From Lamellibrachia satsuma (lineage: Eukaryota > Annelida > Polychaeta > Sabellida > Siboglinidae): a stretch of DNA of 64,000 bases. The stretch is from NCBI GenBank assembly GCA_033239005.1, contig BSQZ01000002.1:3667501-3731500 (forward strand). The letters are read 5' to 3'. The position numbers and the translations under genes were made by a program. This document shows positions 10,969-22,110 of the stretch, one piece after another. A model generated the notes under the pieces. That model worked only from the letters and a program-made list of their open reading frames with translations. It did no database searches and was not told the DNA's origin. Numbering within the stretch: position 1 is the first letter of the stretch; every line of letters begins with the position of its first letter.

Positions 10969-11940
10969 GAACCACGGGGTTCATACACAATATCCCATCG
11001 GCCATTCACACGATCCTGTTAGTATCATCCCCGGCCGATCACCCATCCGAAGATATGTGAAAACTGGACGTTCTCCCATTTGTCGCATTAAACAATGGAA
11101 TATTATTTTTAGGTTTCAGTCGCCTGTACCGGATTCTAATTATATGTGATGTATTAACCGAATTTGTTACTATGCCTGACTGTTTAAATAAAAGCGTATA
11201 CTCAACTGCAACCCACTGTACATTGGCGAAGTATTGTTAATTTGATAACACTATATCCAAACTTCTCTTGCATGGTTCTCAATTGTCCGAGTGTCTGCCG
11301 ACTTAATTCTAGCGATTTAAAACATAACTACCTTCATGTATATTTACCACTGGCTGTTAGAACATGGGCAAGTTTGTTAACCTGGATACATTGACCTGTT
11401 TTACCACTTCGGCGTGAGTCACGCCTTGTTGACGGGGGTGTCCTGTTCTGACACCCTGCCCGACTTCCTTCTCGGGGTGGGTGGCCGACCGTGCTGACGT
11501 GACCCTCCTTCTGGAGACGAGACTGTCAGATGTCTTGTCCTGGCAATCTGCTCAGCCTCCTTGTCGGAAAGCGTGTGGTGCTTGTGCAGACATGTTGACA
11601 TGTTGACAAGCTTGTATTTCTAGTGAGTCAACAAGCCCCTTATTTAGGTGTAAGACATATCTACAACGTTGTTGTTGTTTTATAACAACTGTATTGGTTT
11701 GAATTATATCCGCTAATTTCAAAGTGTACGTTTGGAAAGCTATGACGTTGATATTTTTTTCAGATTTGTGTCATATTAAAGGCCAGTATATAGTCACCAT
11801 AGTGTGACAATGACCCAGAGTGGAATTATGCACTATTTTATATATGGAAGAAATAGACGGAGAAGCTGTGCAATACATGTAAACATAAATATATCACACT
11901 TTAGAGTGTATGATCACGCACGAGCAGGTGGTGTCTCCCT
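10969..11940. other. No gene recognised
   Basis: Mixed sequence with short frames only. 11419-11601 (minus) is an open frame rich in charged residues but has no domain. Confidence 0.35.
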
Positions 11941-11944
11941 GCAG

Positions 11945-12165
11945 GACGTGTGGGTGGACATATCCCCAGTTCTACTGCGATCCACACTACCGATAACGAG
12001 GACTACAACGACCCGTCCGACGCCGACGTGTCGACGATCCGACAGGGAACTGTCTACCAGCCCCCATCGAGGGCGACGATTCGCCGCCGAGGTGGCGCAG
12101 TTCCAGTAGCGGCGACAACGCCTGTTGTTGCGGCGACATCGTCGGACAACGTCGCCTTGTCGCAG
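11945..12165 (+). CDS. Candidate internal exon, unknown protein
   Basis: A pyrimidine-rich acceptor (GTGTCTCCCTGCAG) directly precedes 11945, and a donor (TCGCAG followed by GTACAC) follows 12165. Between them one frame is open for 73 codons: GGHIPSSTAIHTTDNEDYND, later STIRQGTVYQPPSRATIRRR, and VAATTPVVAATSSDNVALSQ. Codon choice is rich in G/C at third positions, unlike nearby intergenic DNA, and the peptide has an acidic D/N-rich part followed by a basic cluster and an A/T/V-rich part. It begins with two bases completing a codon and ends on a codon boundary. I do not recognise the family; it looks disordered or like a cytoplasmic tail. A minus-strand frame (11914-12507) covers the same bases but runs into the downstream minisatellite. 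Confidence 0.45.
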
Positions 12166-12295
12166 GTACACGATCGATGTCGCCGGGTTTTCAATACGGG
12201 CGTCATGCCGGAAGTTGTTCATCTGGGCGGTTGGTGAGTTAACGTCTGTCTTCACGAGATTGCCGAGGACAGGGTCTGTCGGTACGCACGAACGC

Positions 12296-12304
12296 ACGAA
12301 TGTG

Positions 12305-12336
<32 letters not shown>

Positions 12337-12490
12337 GCCGGTTAGCCGGGAAGACGGGCAGCCGGGTAGCCGGGAAGACGGGCAGAGAATGAGAGAATGA
12401 GAGAATGAAAAGATGACAGAATGAGAGAATTGGAGAATGGGAGAACGAGAGTATGAGAGGATGAGAGAATGACAGAATGAGGGAGTGAAT
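12296..12490. repeat. Two adjoining minisatellites
   Basis: From 12296 to about 12388 units of GACGGGCAGAC/GGGCAGCCGG(TTA)GCCGG alternate. From about 12385 to 12490 units of AGAATGAGAGAATGA(C/A) follow. The long minus-strand frame here translates them as repeated SRLPGCP and SHSLILS strings, which is an artefact. Confidence 0.9.
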
Positions 12491-13073
12491 GTCGAAAAAG
12501 TCAACACTGAATTGGGAGAGCGAGAAGAAATAATAGGAACAAAGAACTGTTTGTTATACTAAACGTTTATGACTTATTGTTCATGGAAATACTCATTTAC
12601 GACATGTTGCCAGAACTGTGAAACAAAGTTCTGTTATGCAAACTATTTGCATTGACCCTACATTAATTATAATTGATACAGCTTCGTTTACAAAATAGTG
12701 TTTATTTGCGTCTGAAGAGTATATGTATTTAGGCCTATATACGCACAAATATGTAACAATGCGTCTGAAGTCTCGACCAGTTTGTTGATATTCCACATCT
12801 GACAACTGTCAGTATTGCGCCCAGGTGGCGCCACGTAAACGCCGCCGCTCAGAAACCTGGCAACCGTGGATAAGTTTGGTATTTAGACAAACCACCAGGA
12901 GGCGATCTCTTGTCCTTTGTTGACAAAGAAGCCGAGAGTGCAGGCAAATACTCCATGGCATGCACAGGCCTATGAATGTGGTGCATGCCTATGAGCATAT
13001 GCCTGACCGTAAGTCGGCATTCATCTTCTGCATGGATTCTTTAATGCAACATAAAGCAACAGGAGAGAGAGGG
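12491..13073. other. No gene seen
   Basis: Unique-looking sequence with no supported feature. Confidence 0.4.
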
Positions 13074-13108
13074 GTGGAGGGATGGAGGGTGAGAGAGAGG
13101 GGGGGGAG

Positions 13109-13190
<82 letters not shown>

Positions 13191-13220
13191 GAGGGGGATA
13201 GAGGGAGAGAGGGAGAGAGG

Positions 13221-13272
<52 letters not shown>

Positions 13273-13292
13273 GGGAGAGAGGGGGAGAGAGG

Positions 13293-13323
<31 letters not shown>

Positions 13324-13375
13324 GGAGAGAGAGAGATAGAGGGGGGAGAGAGGGGGAGAGGGGGAGAGAGGGAGA

Positions 13376-13413
<38 letters not shown>
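13074..13413. repeat. 340-bp (GA)n/(GGGA)n purine tract
   Basis: Nearly pure purine on the plus strand: GAGAGA runs interspersed with GGGAGA and GGGGGA. Mirror-symmetric homopurine DNA of this size can form intramolecular triplex (H-DNA). The frames through it (poly-RE on plus, poly-SL on minus) are not proteins. Confidence 0.97.
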
Positions 13414-13416
<3 letters not shown>

Positions 13417-13832
13417 ACGCGTGGAAACCAGACGTACCCCTATATAAGGTATGGAAGCTACCATATTCTTCCCACAGAGATTTAGTACAATTAATTGCTG
13501 AATGTGTACCTTTAGATGTGGCTTTGGTCTTTAGGTTTATCAAGTTTTACAGAACAGTAGCCTTGTCAGATAACATGGTTGTTAATTATATTGCAAATAC
13601 AATGACATTTGCTTATAGGTCAACTATGGGTCAGAATGTAAGACACATTATGTCCAAATATAACATGACCAACCATGAACTGTTGTATATGCCTATGAGT
13701 GCTATTAAGCATAAATGTAAAGAAATGTGGAATATCAATGTCAATGCTACATACTATGACAATGCAAACATGATTTGTGAATTGGTTGAAATGAAAGATT
13801 GTAACAATGACGATGTCTTAAATAAGGAGTAA
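13414..13832 (+). pseudogene. LINE reverse transcriptase C-terminus, open frame
   Basis: Immediately after the GA tract an undamaged frame of about 139 codons ends in TAA. It contains VWKLPYSSHRDLVQLIAECV, FRFIKFYRTVALSDNMVVNY, TMGQNVRHIMSKYNM. The pattern vWrLPy.tH..l..i...vPi...l..RFikF......s.N..v......+..S.mg.N...I..KYn is the C-terminus of a widespread invertebrate LINE RT type. The catalytic RT and the endonuclease are missing, so the copy is 5'-truncated precisely at the GA repeat. The absence of stops or frameshifts suggests a young insertion. I rate the family call as likely, not certain. Confidence 0.6.
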
Positions 13833-14959
13833 TGTAATGCTGTTATTTCATATCTCAGCAGAATATAATTTGTTTTCTAGGTGCTATTTCTAACTTTCAA
13901 TGTGTTTAATATGTACATGTTTGTAGATATTGAGTCCGAATAAGGATGATAATAATAATAATAATAATATGTACTAACGTGCGCGTTATCAGTCAGATCG
14001 AGTTTAACTGAATTGTGTAATAGGCGGTCAGACAGCTTAATTGTGCACAGTAATACTGCGTCGGTCTGATCAGAAATGGTGCGAAGAAGAAACGTGTGTG
14101 GACGACACACGACGTCGTCAAAGTTGTTAGGAATGGCCGTGGGATAGCGTGACCCGTTTTCTCTCAAACACGCCCCCATTGCGAAATACGCAAAAGAACA
14201 TCTCAGGACATCGGGGTCTATATATCGAATTACGCATATGTTGTTCTCAAACAATCATGTAATGCTTCTCATAACAATAATAAACCACGTGTTATGAGTA
14301 GTTCGCTTTAAAAACGCATTAAGGCACTTTTTCAATGAGAATGGATTGTTTGAGCACAGCTCATCACCCTAACGGCTCGTGACGAGAAACAAAGCGACCG
14401 TTCCCTGTTTTTGGTCAGCGGTAGCTGTGTCGAACTTACCCGATTGTAGCGTTAACGTTATGCTAGCAGCAATTGTGCCCAACACATGAACCAGAGGTGC
14501 CACGTGTGATGCTTTGGGAAGGAGATCTCCTTTTTTACAATTTCTTTAACATATCTTGCGTGTCCTTCTTTTTCAAATAGTCTCCTTTTTTGGAAACAAT
14601 TCCATATTTTGTATAAAAAAGGAGTGGCCATACTTCATACATTAGCACAATTGAGACTTATTTTGTCCGCAAATATTTCCGTATTGTGCGAGAAGACCCC
14701 ACCCCGAACCCCACATAATACCCTCCTTCCTTACTTTTATCTCCAGCAGGATAATTCCTTTCCTCCTAATATACGTTAACTTCGCACCTCTGATGAACTT
14801 ATTTTGATACCCTTAACATTACATTCCATTTTAAAAGAACGGTAATTATAAAGAAACCAAACCTGTGTACATAAGTGCGTATTCAGACTATTGTGTTTAT
14901 TTACATAGGCTTACCTCGAATATGCTGCACGTCTGATCGAGGTGGGAAAATACAAATAA
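13833..14959. other. No gene seen; short (ATA)n at 13949-13969
   Basis: An ATA/ATG triplet run lies at 13949-13969. A minus frame at 13877-14254 reads poly-Y across it and has no domain. At 14519-14530 there is a perfect AGGAGATCTCCT palindrome, and CTCCTTTTTTACAA (about 14526) is roughly inverted at about 14609-14626; this may be a small foldback remnant. Confidence 0.4.
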
Positions 14960-15310
14960 ACAACCGCTTAGCAGATTCACAGATAACAGAACCAGCCTCT
15001 TTGTATAATCAAATATATTGGTTAGGACGGAATCATTCCCTATTCCTGCTGTGTTAAAATGGCTGGGACGGAATCATTCCCTATTCCTGCTGTATTAAAA
15101 TGGCTGGGACGGAATCATTCCCATTCCCTATTCTTGCTGTGTTAAAATGGTTGGGACGGAATCATTCCCTATCCATGCTGTGTTAGAATGGCTGGAACGG
15201 AATCATTCCCTATTCCTGCTGTGTTAAAATGCCTGGGACGGAATCATTCCATATTCCTGCTGTATTAAAGTACGCCGCTTAAGAAAATCAGGCACTAAGC
15301 ATAATCAAAA
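14960..15310. repeat. 41-bp tandem array, about 6 units, with flanks like 6.6 kb
   Basis: GGACGGAATCATTCC recurs at 15025, 15066, 15107, 15154, about 15195 and 15236, with a 41-bp period except one 47-bp step caused by a duplicated CCATTCC. The flanks (CAACCGCTTAGCAGATTCAC before, CGCCGCTTAAGAAAATCAG after) match the single-unit locus at 6575-6728. So the array appears to be an expanded internal unit of an interspersed element. Confidence 0.9.
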
Positions 15311-16127
15311 GCTCTGGCGCGAAGTGACTCAGTCCAACGTAACTGTTTTGTCGCAAGGTCAAGCGCTTTTGTGTGATCGTATTTTGGCTCAATGTAGCTT
15401 TTTATTCAAAAGGATCAACTTACGTCGACCGTAAATCAGAAACGATTTCGCTGAAATGGAACCAGTGTCGTCGAGAGATAGCACTGCGCATCCTTATCTA
15501 TCTTCTTATTGATGACTTATAAAGGTGGGCTGCGGACTGCGGTGTATAATAGAAAACGTCTTTTAGCTTCTTCGTTGCCGCAGACTTCGGTTGAACAATT
15601 GCAATGCGACAAATCTCTCGTCCGTCGTATCTGGCATCAACCCAGACTGCAGGACGTCTTCCGGGGGATGCGCTCTTGGGAGTCGATTAATCGCCCTTAT
15701 TGTCGTTTACAAAAGTACGCGAAGATGTCATCTCATACGATTGTCGCTTTCATCTTTTGTCGGCCAAAACGGGTCGTATTGTCAGAGCGTCCACTTAGAA
15801 AGTATTGCAGCAGTAAAAAGTAACGGTGTTCGTACTATGACCTGGTGTCCACGACGTTTTTTTATGTCGAACACTGAAGTAATTTTTTTAAACGTCATAA
15901 ATAGAAAATAAGCTTGGAGATCGGAATAGGCAGGAATAACATAACACTTTATTCATAACACTTTATTCATATCCATGATTTTTCTGAAACACAGATCATG
16001 TTATTTCTGAAAAAAATATTGTACAAAATGTTGGAGGCACGTGTTGTACCAGCGTAAGTATAAGGTTGGGAACACTTGCACTGAGGCAGACAGGCAGCTA
16101 CAACAAGGGGGAATTCGGAGATTTTTT
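15311..16127. other. No gene recognised
   Basis: Two overlapping plus frames of ~105 codons (15509-15823, 15591-15911) lie in CpG-rich sequence. Neither has a recognisable domain or clear splice context. Confidence 0.35.
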
Positions 16128-16129
16128 AT

Positions 16130-16345
16130 TATAGATAAAGGTACGTTTTTATATAGCGCGGTATCCAGTTCTTGGAACTGTTCAAAGCACTTCACACTTC
16201 ATCCCCGGGCAGTTCATTCCAACGCCAACTCGACTTTTCTGGGAAGCATTCAGCCTCGCTGCAATTACTGCGCGAATATTATTCGTTCACATATCCACCA
16301 CGGTCTATAGCCAGGCACTTATTTGTAGAGCTGAGTGAACTGGCG
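16130..16345 (-). mobile_element. SINE copy, minus strand
   Basis: Read on the minus strand it gives the SINE body: TATAGACCGTGGTGGATATG, TGCAGCGAGGCTGAATGCTT, a CCCGGGGATGAAGTGTGAAG block, GCTTTGAACAGTTCCAAGAA, and the terminal CGCTATATAAAAACG. The tRNA-like head is missing. This copy keeps several CpGs, fitting its place in the CpG-rich part of the window. Confidence 0.8.
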
Positions 16346-16394
16346 CTACAAGATGGAGGATGGAATTACGAGAAGATTTCACGTACAGTGTAGT

Positions 16395-16620
16395 TGGAAG
16401 CCGACGACGACGGGCAGGACACAGGTGGAGAACAAGCAAGAGATTGGTATAGAGCGTGAAAAACAGAAGGCGGTGGTTCAAGAGGCAGACTAAGATGAAG
16501 GTAGATGGGAGTGTGAAGAGGGGTCTGAAAAAGGCAGGTGTGAACGGCAGAGAATGAGAGAAAATGGCAGAAGATGGAGAGACGTGGCGACACGTCATGA
16601 GAGGGTGGAAACGAATTCGT
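16395..16620 (+). pseudogene. Degenerate LINE RT C-terminal relic
   Basis: Across frames I read GGGSRGRLR, then KMKVDGSVKRGLKKAG, then after a frameshift ERKWQKMERRGDTS. This follows the order of the RTE-like LINE terminus (kRgRpr..W.d.vk.DLkkaG.......R.kWr). Several frameshifts separate the pieces. It lies directly beyond the SINE copy. Chance similarity cannot be excluded given the short blocks. Confidence 0.35.
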
Positions 16621-17620
16621 GATGTAGCCGTGTCCCTGCCAAGGATTTTTATTAAAGGGAAGAAGACGATTCTTGAGAAGCTTAAAGCGAAACAAAAGTC
16701 ATGGTTTTCGGCCTATGCACCTATAATGGTTATTAAAACGTAACCATTTGTAACTACAATTAAGAACATTACACCAGCGGTTTACCAGGAAAGCTTTGTT
16801 GAACAAACTGCATCTTAATGTAATGGGCCACGCGTACTGTTGGATCACACTACATCACGAGTGTGGTATTCTGGCAGTATTTTTTGGCCAAAATATGTCT
16901 GTATACACGTATTCGTATTCTTGCCAATAGGATATGACCTTGCTATTTGCGTCCAAGGTCAACTTATGTAACATATTTTAGCCTACGTTTACTAAACAAG
17001 TTTGCTTGAGGCTTTGCGTTGGTTCTGTAAATGCCGGCCTCCCTTAATACGTCACTTGTAGTCTAGGTTACCCCAATTTCATAAAACTGCGCATGTGCTT
17101 ATCGGTCGGCCTGGTCAATATGTCAGCTCTCGGTCATTCGAAGAAATGACCAGAATTTCCAACTTTTGGAACGCATTCTGAGTCAACCACAGGCATGATA
17201 TTCGTGATTTTATATACACATTGTTATTTGTATTATTTCTTTTAGGCACATAGCCCCAAAGCCACGACTTCTGTTTCGCCTTAAAGTCCGTTGTGATGCG
17301 GTATCAATTAATCAGAGCATCAACGCCTCGAAGACGATGTCAATACGCGGCATTGACAGCACCGGGCTTTCAGAGATGTCAACATTTGTCTGTGTCAAGG
17401 AGTTGGACTTTTACGCGTAGGGCCTAGAACTCCCGGAATTTCATAATTTATATTTCTGAATTGAAGTCCGATGGTGTATTTTCTTCAACATTCAACTAGA
17501 AAGTGTGGTAGTAAACATTGTCAGCAAAGTTCTTTTTTTAATGATATAAAACGTATCCTCGTATAGTTAACGGAATATTATTAACACGCCATACTTTAGA
17601 TGGCAGGATTTCAAAACAGA
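16621..17620. other. No gene seen
   Basis: AT-leaning sequence without supported features. Confidence 0.4.
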
Positions 17621-18430
17621 TTACGTGATATTGTGTGAACAGCATAAAGGGCGACGCAATGCGTTCATTACATCGTCACCTTGTGAGACAAATGCCAGCA
17701 CACGTGCGCGACACACTGGTTGTTTCGGACACGAGATGACGTAACTTCCGGTGCGCGGCCGAGGGCATGCAGTGGTGGATGGATTCGATTCCAGACATAC
17801 CGGCGTGTGAGCAAATCGCACGCCATCCTCCATTCTCAAACCCACTCACTGTGTTTCTAATTGGGGCAAAACGAGTAACAACGCGACCTCCCTGCGCGTC
17901 AAAATTACCGGCGCCTTCGAATCGGTTTATTTTGACAAATGCCAATGTTTATTCGCCACATCTCGCCAGTGTGAATAGCTCTGCCCGTAAAGACGCATCA
18001 TTTGGAGATAGTTCTGCGATCGCCCAAGAAGCAAATTGTCATCGTCTAAATGGCTGCTCCTTAGCGTGTCTTTGACGTATTGCTCGTGAAACGTCGCGGT
18101 TTCGTGTGCTCGCATTTGCCCCCCACCCCTGTGTGCGGACCCCTTGCAGTGGGCATGACGTTCCATGGGGAGACTGTCCTAAAATGTGTCAACTTCGTCA
18201 TTGTGGTCGGTGTCAGCGATATACTTAAAGCTGCACTATTTCAATGCCAGCCCATCATCGGCCGATCGAGCCTTTCAGCGAACGATCAGACGCTCGTATA
18301 ATTACGGCTATTTCGCCCCCAGTTCGACTGATTTCTTTCTCGCTGTTAAGTAGGCTACATCAGGAATTTGTAACTATTCTGAACATCTCCGTTCGACCCT
18401 CATGTATGTTCTCCTCTCCTAGCTTTTGAC
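17621..18430. other. CpG-dense patch with overlapping open frames
   Basis: This is among the most CpG-rich parts of the window (about 28 CpG in 17701-18000 by eye). Plus frames 17767-18075 and 18080-18301 and minus frames 17676-17945 and 17927-18166 overlap, and none resembles a known family. An unmethylated promoter or an exon is possible, but nothing favours a strand. Confidence 0.3.
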
Positions 18431-21400
18431 AATAAGCATACAAAAAACTACAATGTTTAACCATTTGAGGAGCACAAATGTTGACATAAACCCCCAACAA
18501 TTTTTATTTTTAAAATAACTTACGTCAGTACTTCGGTAATATGTTCTGAAATGGACACTACAGAGCTTAGGTCTTCCGCCAAATTAATAATCAACTTCCA
18601 ATAAATTTCTATAATCAACTTTATGTTACCGTATTTTGCATATGACCATCGATATTCTAACTTATGTATTACCAATATGTAGACGGCAAGTAATGTAAAA
18701 AATATTTTAAAAAAACCTATAATATAAAATATTTACTATTTCAAACATTGTCTTCAGTTAGTTTCATAATAATTATCTCCATGCAAATTTCTTTCACAAA
18801 TTAAATACAAATGGTTTCGAGATAATTACTTTGAGTTTTCATGTCAAGCAAACCTGATAATCAAGGAAAGGAGTATAATCGTAAACTAAAATTCAATAAA
18901 GGCGGGTTTTTTTTTTTTGAAAGCGGAAGATCTGGGGTGTTTGAAAACTGACTAAAACGGGAGATCTGCCGCATTTGAGGAGACTTGGATGGCCTGGTTA
19001 AACTGTCTTTTTTAAACCTAAGCCTACTGACATTTGATTTGTGTAATTTTTTTAATTAGGTTATTAGCAATGTTAGATTAGGATCCTCGTTAAACCACTC
19101 TGTCGTGTCGGGGCTTTGATTTATGATGGTCACGCCCGGTATTTGCACTGCGTAAAGTCTAAAGATCGCGCATGACAGGAACACGCTTCTCGTTTCGGTC
19201 GTGCAAGACATCAAAGGTGCAGAAGCTGTCCAACGCCATGGTATTAACACTGTTTACTCATTGTATCAATATTCGCTTTTAAAAGTTATGCCCATCCAGT
19301 CAAACTCTCTTTCCACCCACTTCCTGCATTCGAGAGTGCAGTTGCAGCGCTCTTGAGGGGGTTTCACTATAACACGCCCTCGACGCAACCAAACGGAAAG
19401 AACACAATGCAACATCAGCTGCCGGTCGATTGCCTCACTGTCAATATATCTGGCTCATCTTTGATCTCATGCCATATTAGGTGCGCTGGAAGTGTTTCTC
19501 GAGTGCTGTAGATGATTAAATGTGTATTTCTCCTCTGGCTTCTCGGCAACGCGCTCATATGATTGACTTTGATCCATTGTCTTCTGCAGGTCCAACCATG
19601 AGGCACAGCGGGTGTTACCGTCGCGATAGAAACGCGGACCGAACAAGCTGCTTTATGCAACAATATCACCTTGTTTGGGGGGATTTAATAGTGAACATAT
19701 ATGTAAAATTGTAAATGGGTATAATAATAGTAAGAATTAATTTAGTTATTTTCGTAGATTTCTGATAATATAAGTTAATCACACTGATGCCAGATTTCGT
19801 TATGGTTATTAGGGCATATGGCAACAATTATCGTACATTAATTTTGAGAATGCATGAATGTTATTAGTTTAGACCCAACTTTGGTATCCGGTATTTCACA
19901 GCATCACATAGTAATACCATAAATACCTGAATGGATTATTATTTGACTTAAAATATAACTGTATTACTTCTTAGGTATGCAGACGAACATAACATCGACC
20001 ATTGAAGAAACGTTGTCTTTTATGCATTTGAAGAAATAGCATTGGTCTTCCGTACCAAAACTTATCATTCGCGTAATAATACTGCATACTACTATCTAGG
20101 TTAATGTATATTGCATAGCAGATTCTTAATTTTTTATTTTTGCAAAATGTAGGGTACGCTTGAGCCGATGCACTAAAATGGTGATTATATCACCGCTCAT
20201 ATCATGACTTCTGCAACCGGCTCACCGGCTCATTAGGCCTAGTAAAAAAGATTTTTTTGGTTAAGCGGGAGACCTTTATTATTTACTATTTATGGATTTT
20301 TTTGCTATTAGTCAAAGATGGCCGCCATGTCTCACATACTCAGTGTGGTTGACTTAAAGATCAGCTGTAGCTCTTTCGATGCAATGTGGACCATGCCAAT
20401 GATGCATATTACAATAAAGCCTGCCATTCCGTTTGCCAATTAGTAAATACGATACGTTTTAGCGGGAATGGCAGATGAATAGGAACATTTACGTCAATAG
20501 AATATGGCAAGTACGGGACCTGTTACTCCGAAAAACTACTTCAATTGACTAGAAAAAAAAGAAGCAAACACAATGTTGAATGTTTTATGGGTGTTTTGTG
20601 TAGGTTTGGCCATGATTTCATTAGTTTGTATCACAGGCATACAACTGAATGGCATTTATACTGATTGAGAGTGGTATTATGTAAATGAGTCTGCGTAAAG
20701 ACTATCTAAACAAGGGGTAGAATGCACATACGACCCTCCACCCTGTACGATGCATAAATAGTGAACTGAACGAGTCTAACAGTAATTCGGACGGTAAGTT
20801 TTAGAAAAAGATTTTTCACAGAAACAAAACAACGTGTTTAGATAATTTGTTTTGTTTTCAATAGTAAAAAGGAGGCGGCAAAAAAAGAAGATGGCGGGGA
20901 CGAGAAACTAGTTTCTTTTTTATTAGGCCTTACCGTATGTGATTTTACAAAAATATGGTCATGACTCATGTTAATCATGTGCCCAATGAACTGTTTTATT
21001 TATTTGCTTTAAGCGCATTTTAAATATATTTGATTCAATTGTCCAGTAAGTACTTCTATAACTAGTGCGGCAGATGTTTCCTTTGATACACTAGCGTCCT
21101 TAAAAAAACGTGTTCCGATAAATGAAATATTGTAAAAATGGAAAGTTTTACGATAAGCAAAATTAGTTTGCTTTATCAAATACGGTCAAAGATATGAAAA
21201 AAATATGTTTCGTTTGACGTTCACCGGATTATAACTATATCAAAAACTATATGAAACGCGACTGCGCAGTAGGTCAGTACCGTAGCAGACGATATTCGTC
21301 TTTAGTTGTTTTTGACTTGTAGTCGGGCGAAGAATTCGGCAGATCTGTGTAGCGAAATAAGTCGATTGTTATGTGTACGTAGCTTTTTTTCTAATTTGTA

Positions 21401-21446
21401 ATCATGGCATGCCGATATCATAAGGACTAACCTGGCCCCGAGAGAT
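18431..21446. other. No gene recognised; AT-rich, with CpG-rich stretch at 21.24-21.38 kb
   Basis: Most is AT-rich intergenic-type DNA. At 21241-21380 a small CpG-rich patch includes GCGCAGTAGGTCAGTACCG; TCAGT resembles an initiator. It lies just before the CpG-depleted region starts, so it is a candidate transcription start for a plus-strand gene, but no coding start can be tied to it. Confidence 0.3.
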
Positions 21447-21451
21447 TTGTG

Positions 21452-21528
21452 TGGCATTGCCATTGACATTGTCATTGGCCATTGGCATTGACCCTGTCAT
21501 TGCCATTGGCATTGCCATTGACATTGTG
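21452..21528. repeat. CATTGGCATTGC-type short tandem repeat
   Basis: Six-base units CATTGC, CATTGA and CATTGG alternate over about 77 bp. The frames across it give repeated MAMPMA-like peptides and are not regarded as genes. Confidence 0.9.
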
Positions 21529-21784
21529 GCATTCGACTTGTGTTTTTGTAGCCGAATTGATTCCGCATATACACCTAGAAGATCCATTAATTTACATACA
21601 ATGTTAGCCATCACTAGGATTTTATTGCAATGTTCGTTTATTCTCAACCGTCCATGATTTGTTCTTCCCTTGTGGCCTTGACCTTGTGTTTAGGTAGGAG
21701 TTACATTTCTCAGACTTGGTATCTCGTCCTGGTCTCTAACCCTGGCCATGGCCTTTCCCTCGGACTCGTGATAATTTATCTCGC

Positions 21785-22110
21785 TCTGCGTCCATCTCCT
21801 TCTCCATTTATCTCCTTTTTCTCCCCCACTGTGTCTCTGTATATGCTCAAATTCACCTCTCCCTCCGTCTCCCTCCCCCTCCATCTCTGCTTACGTCTAC
21901 ATCTCCCTATCTGTCTCCCTCCGTCTCTGTATATGTCTACGTCTCTCTTTTCGTCTCCCTATCTGTCTCCCTCTCCACATATGTCTCTTCCCTCTGTCTC
22001 CATCTTCACATCTCTCCATCATCCTCCCCCTTTGTCTCAATCCTCTCTGTCTCTGTCCGCCTCTCCCTCCTCCCTCTTCCTCCCCCTTCGTCTCCCTCCG
22101 TCTCCATCAT
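21785..22110. repeat. Pyrimidine-rich (CTCCCT/GTCT)n tract
   Basis: About 325 bp of degenerate TCTCCCTC, GTCTCCCT and TCTGTCTC units, almost pure pyrimidine on the plus strand. The 173-codon plus frame (21630-22151) is largely a translation of it (Ser/Pro/Leu-rich). Confidence 0.9.

Noticed and set aside
12960..13410. N-terminal half of a 290-codon frame, and 147-184 codon minus frames
   Set aside because: Poly-RE and poly-SL from the GA tract. Only the part after 13414 resembles a protein (LINE RT end).
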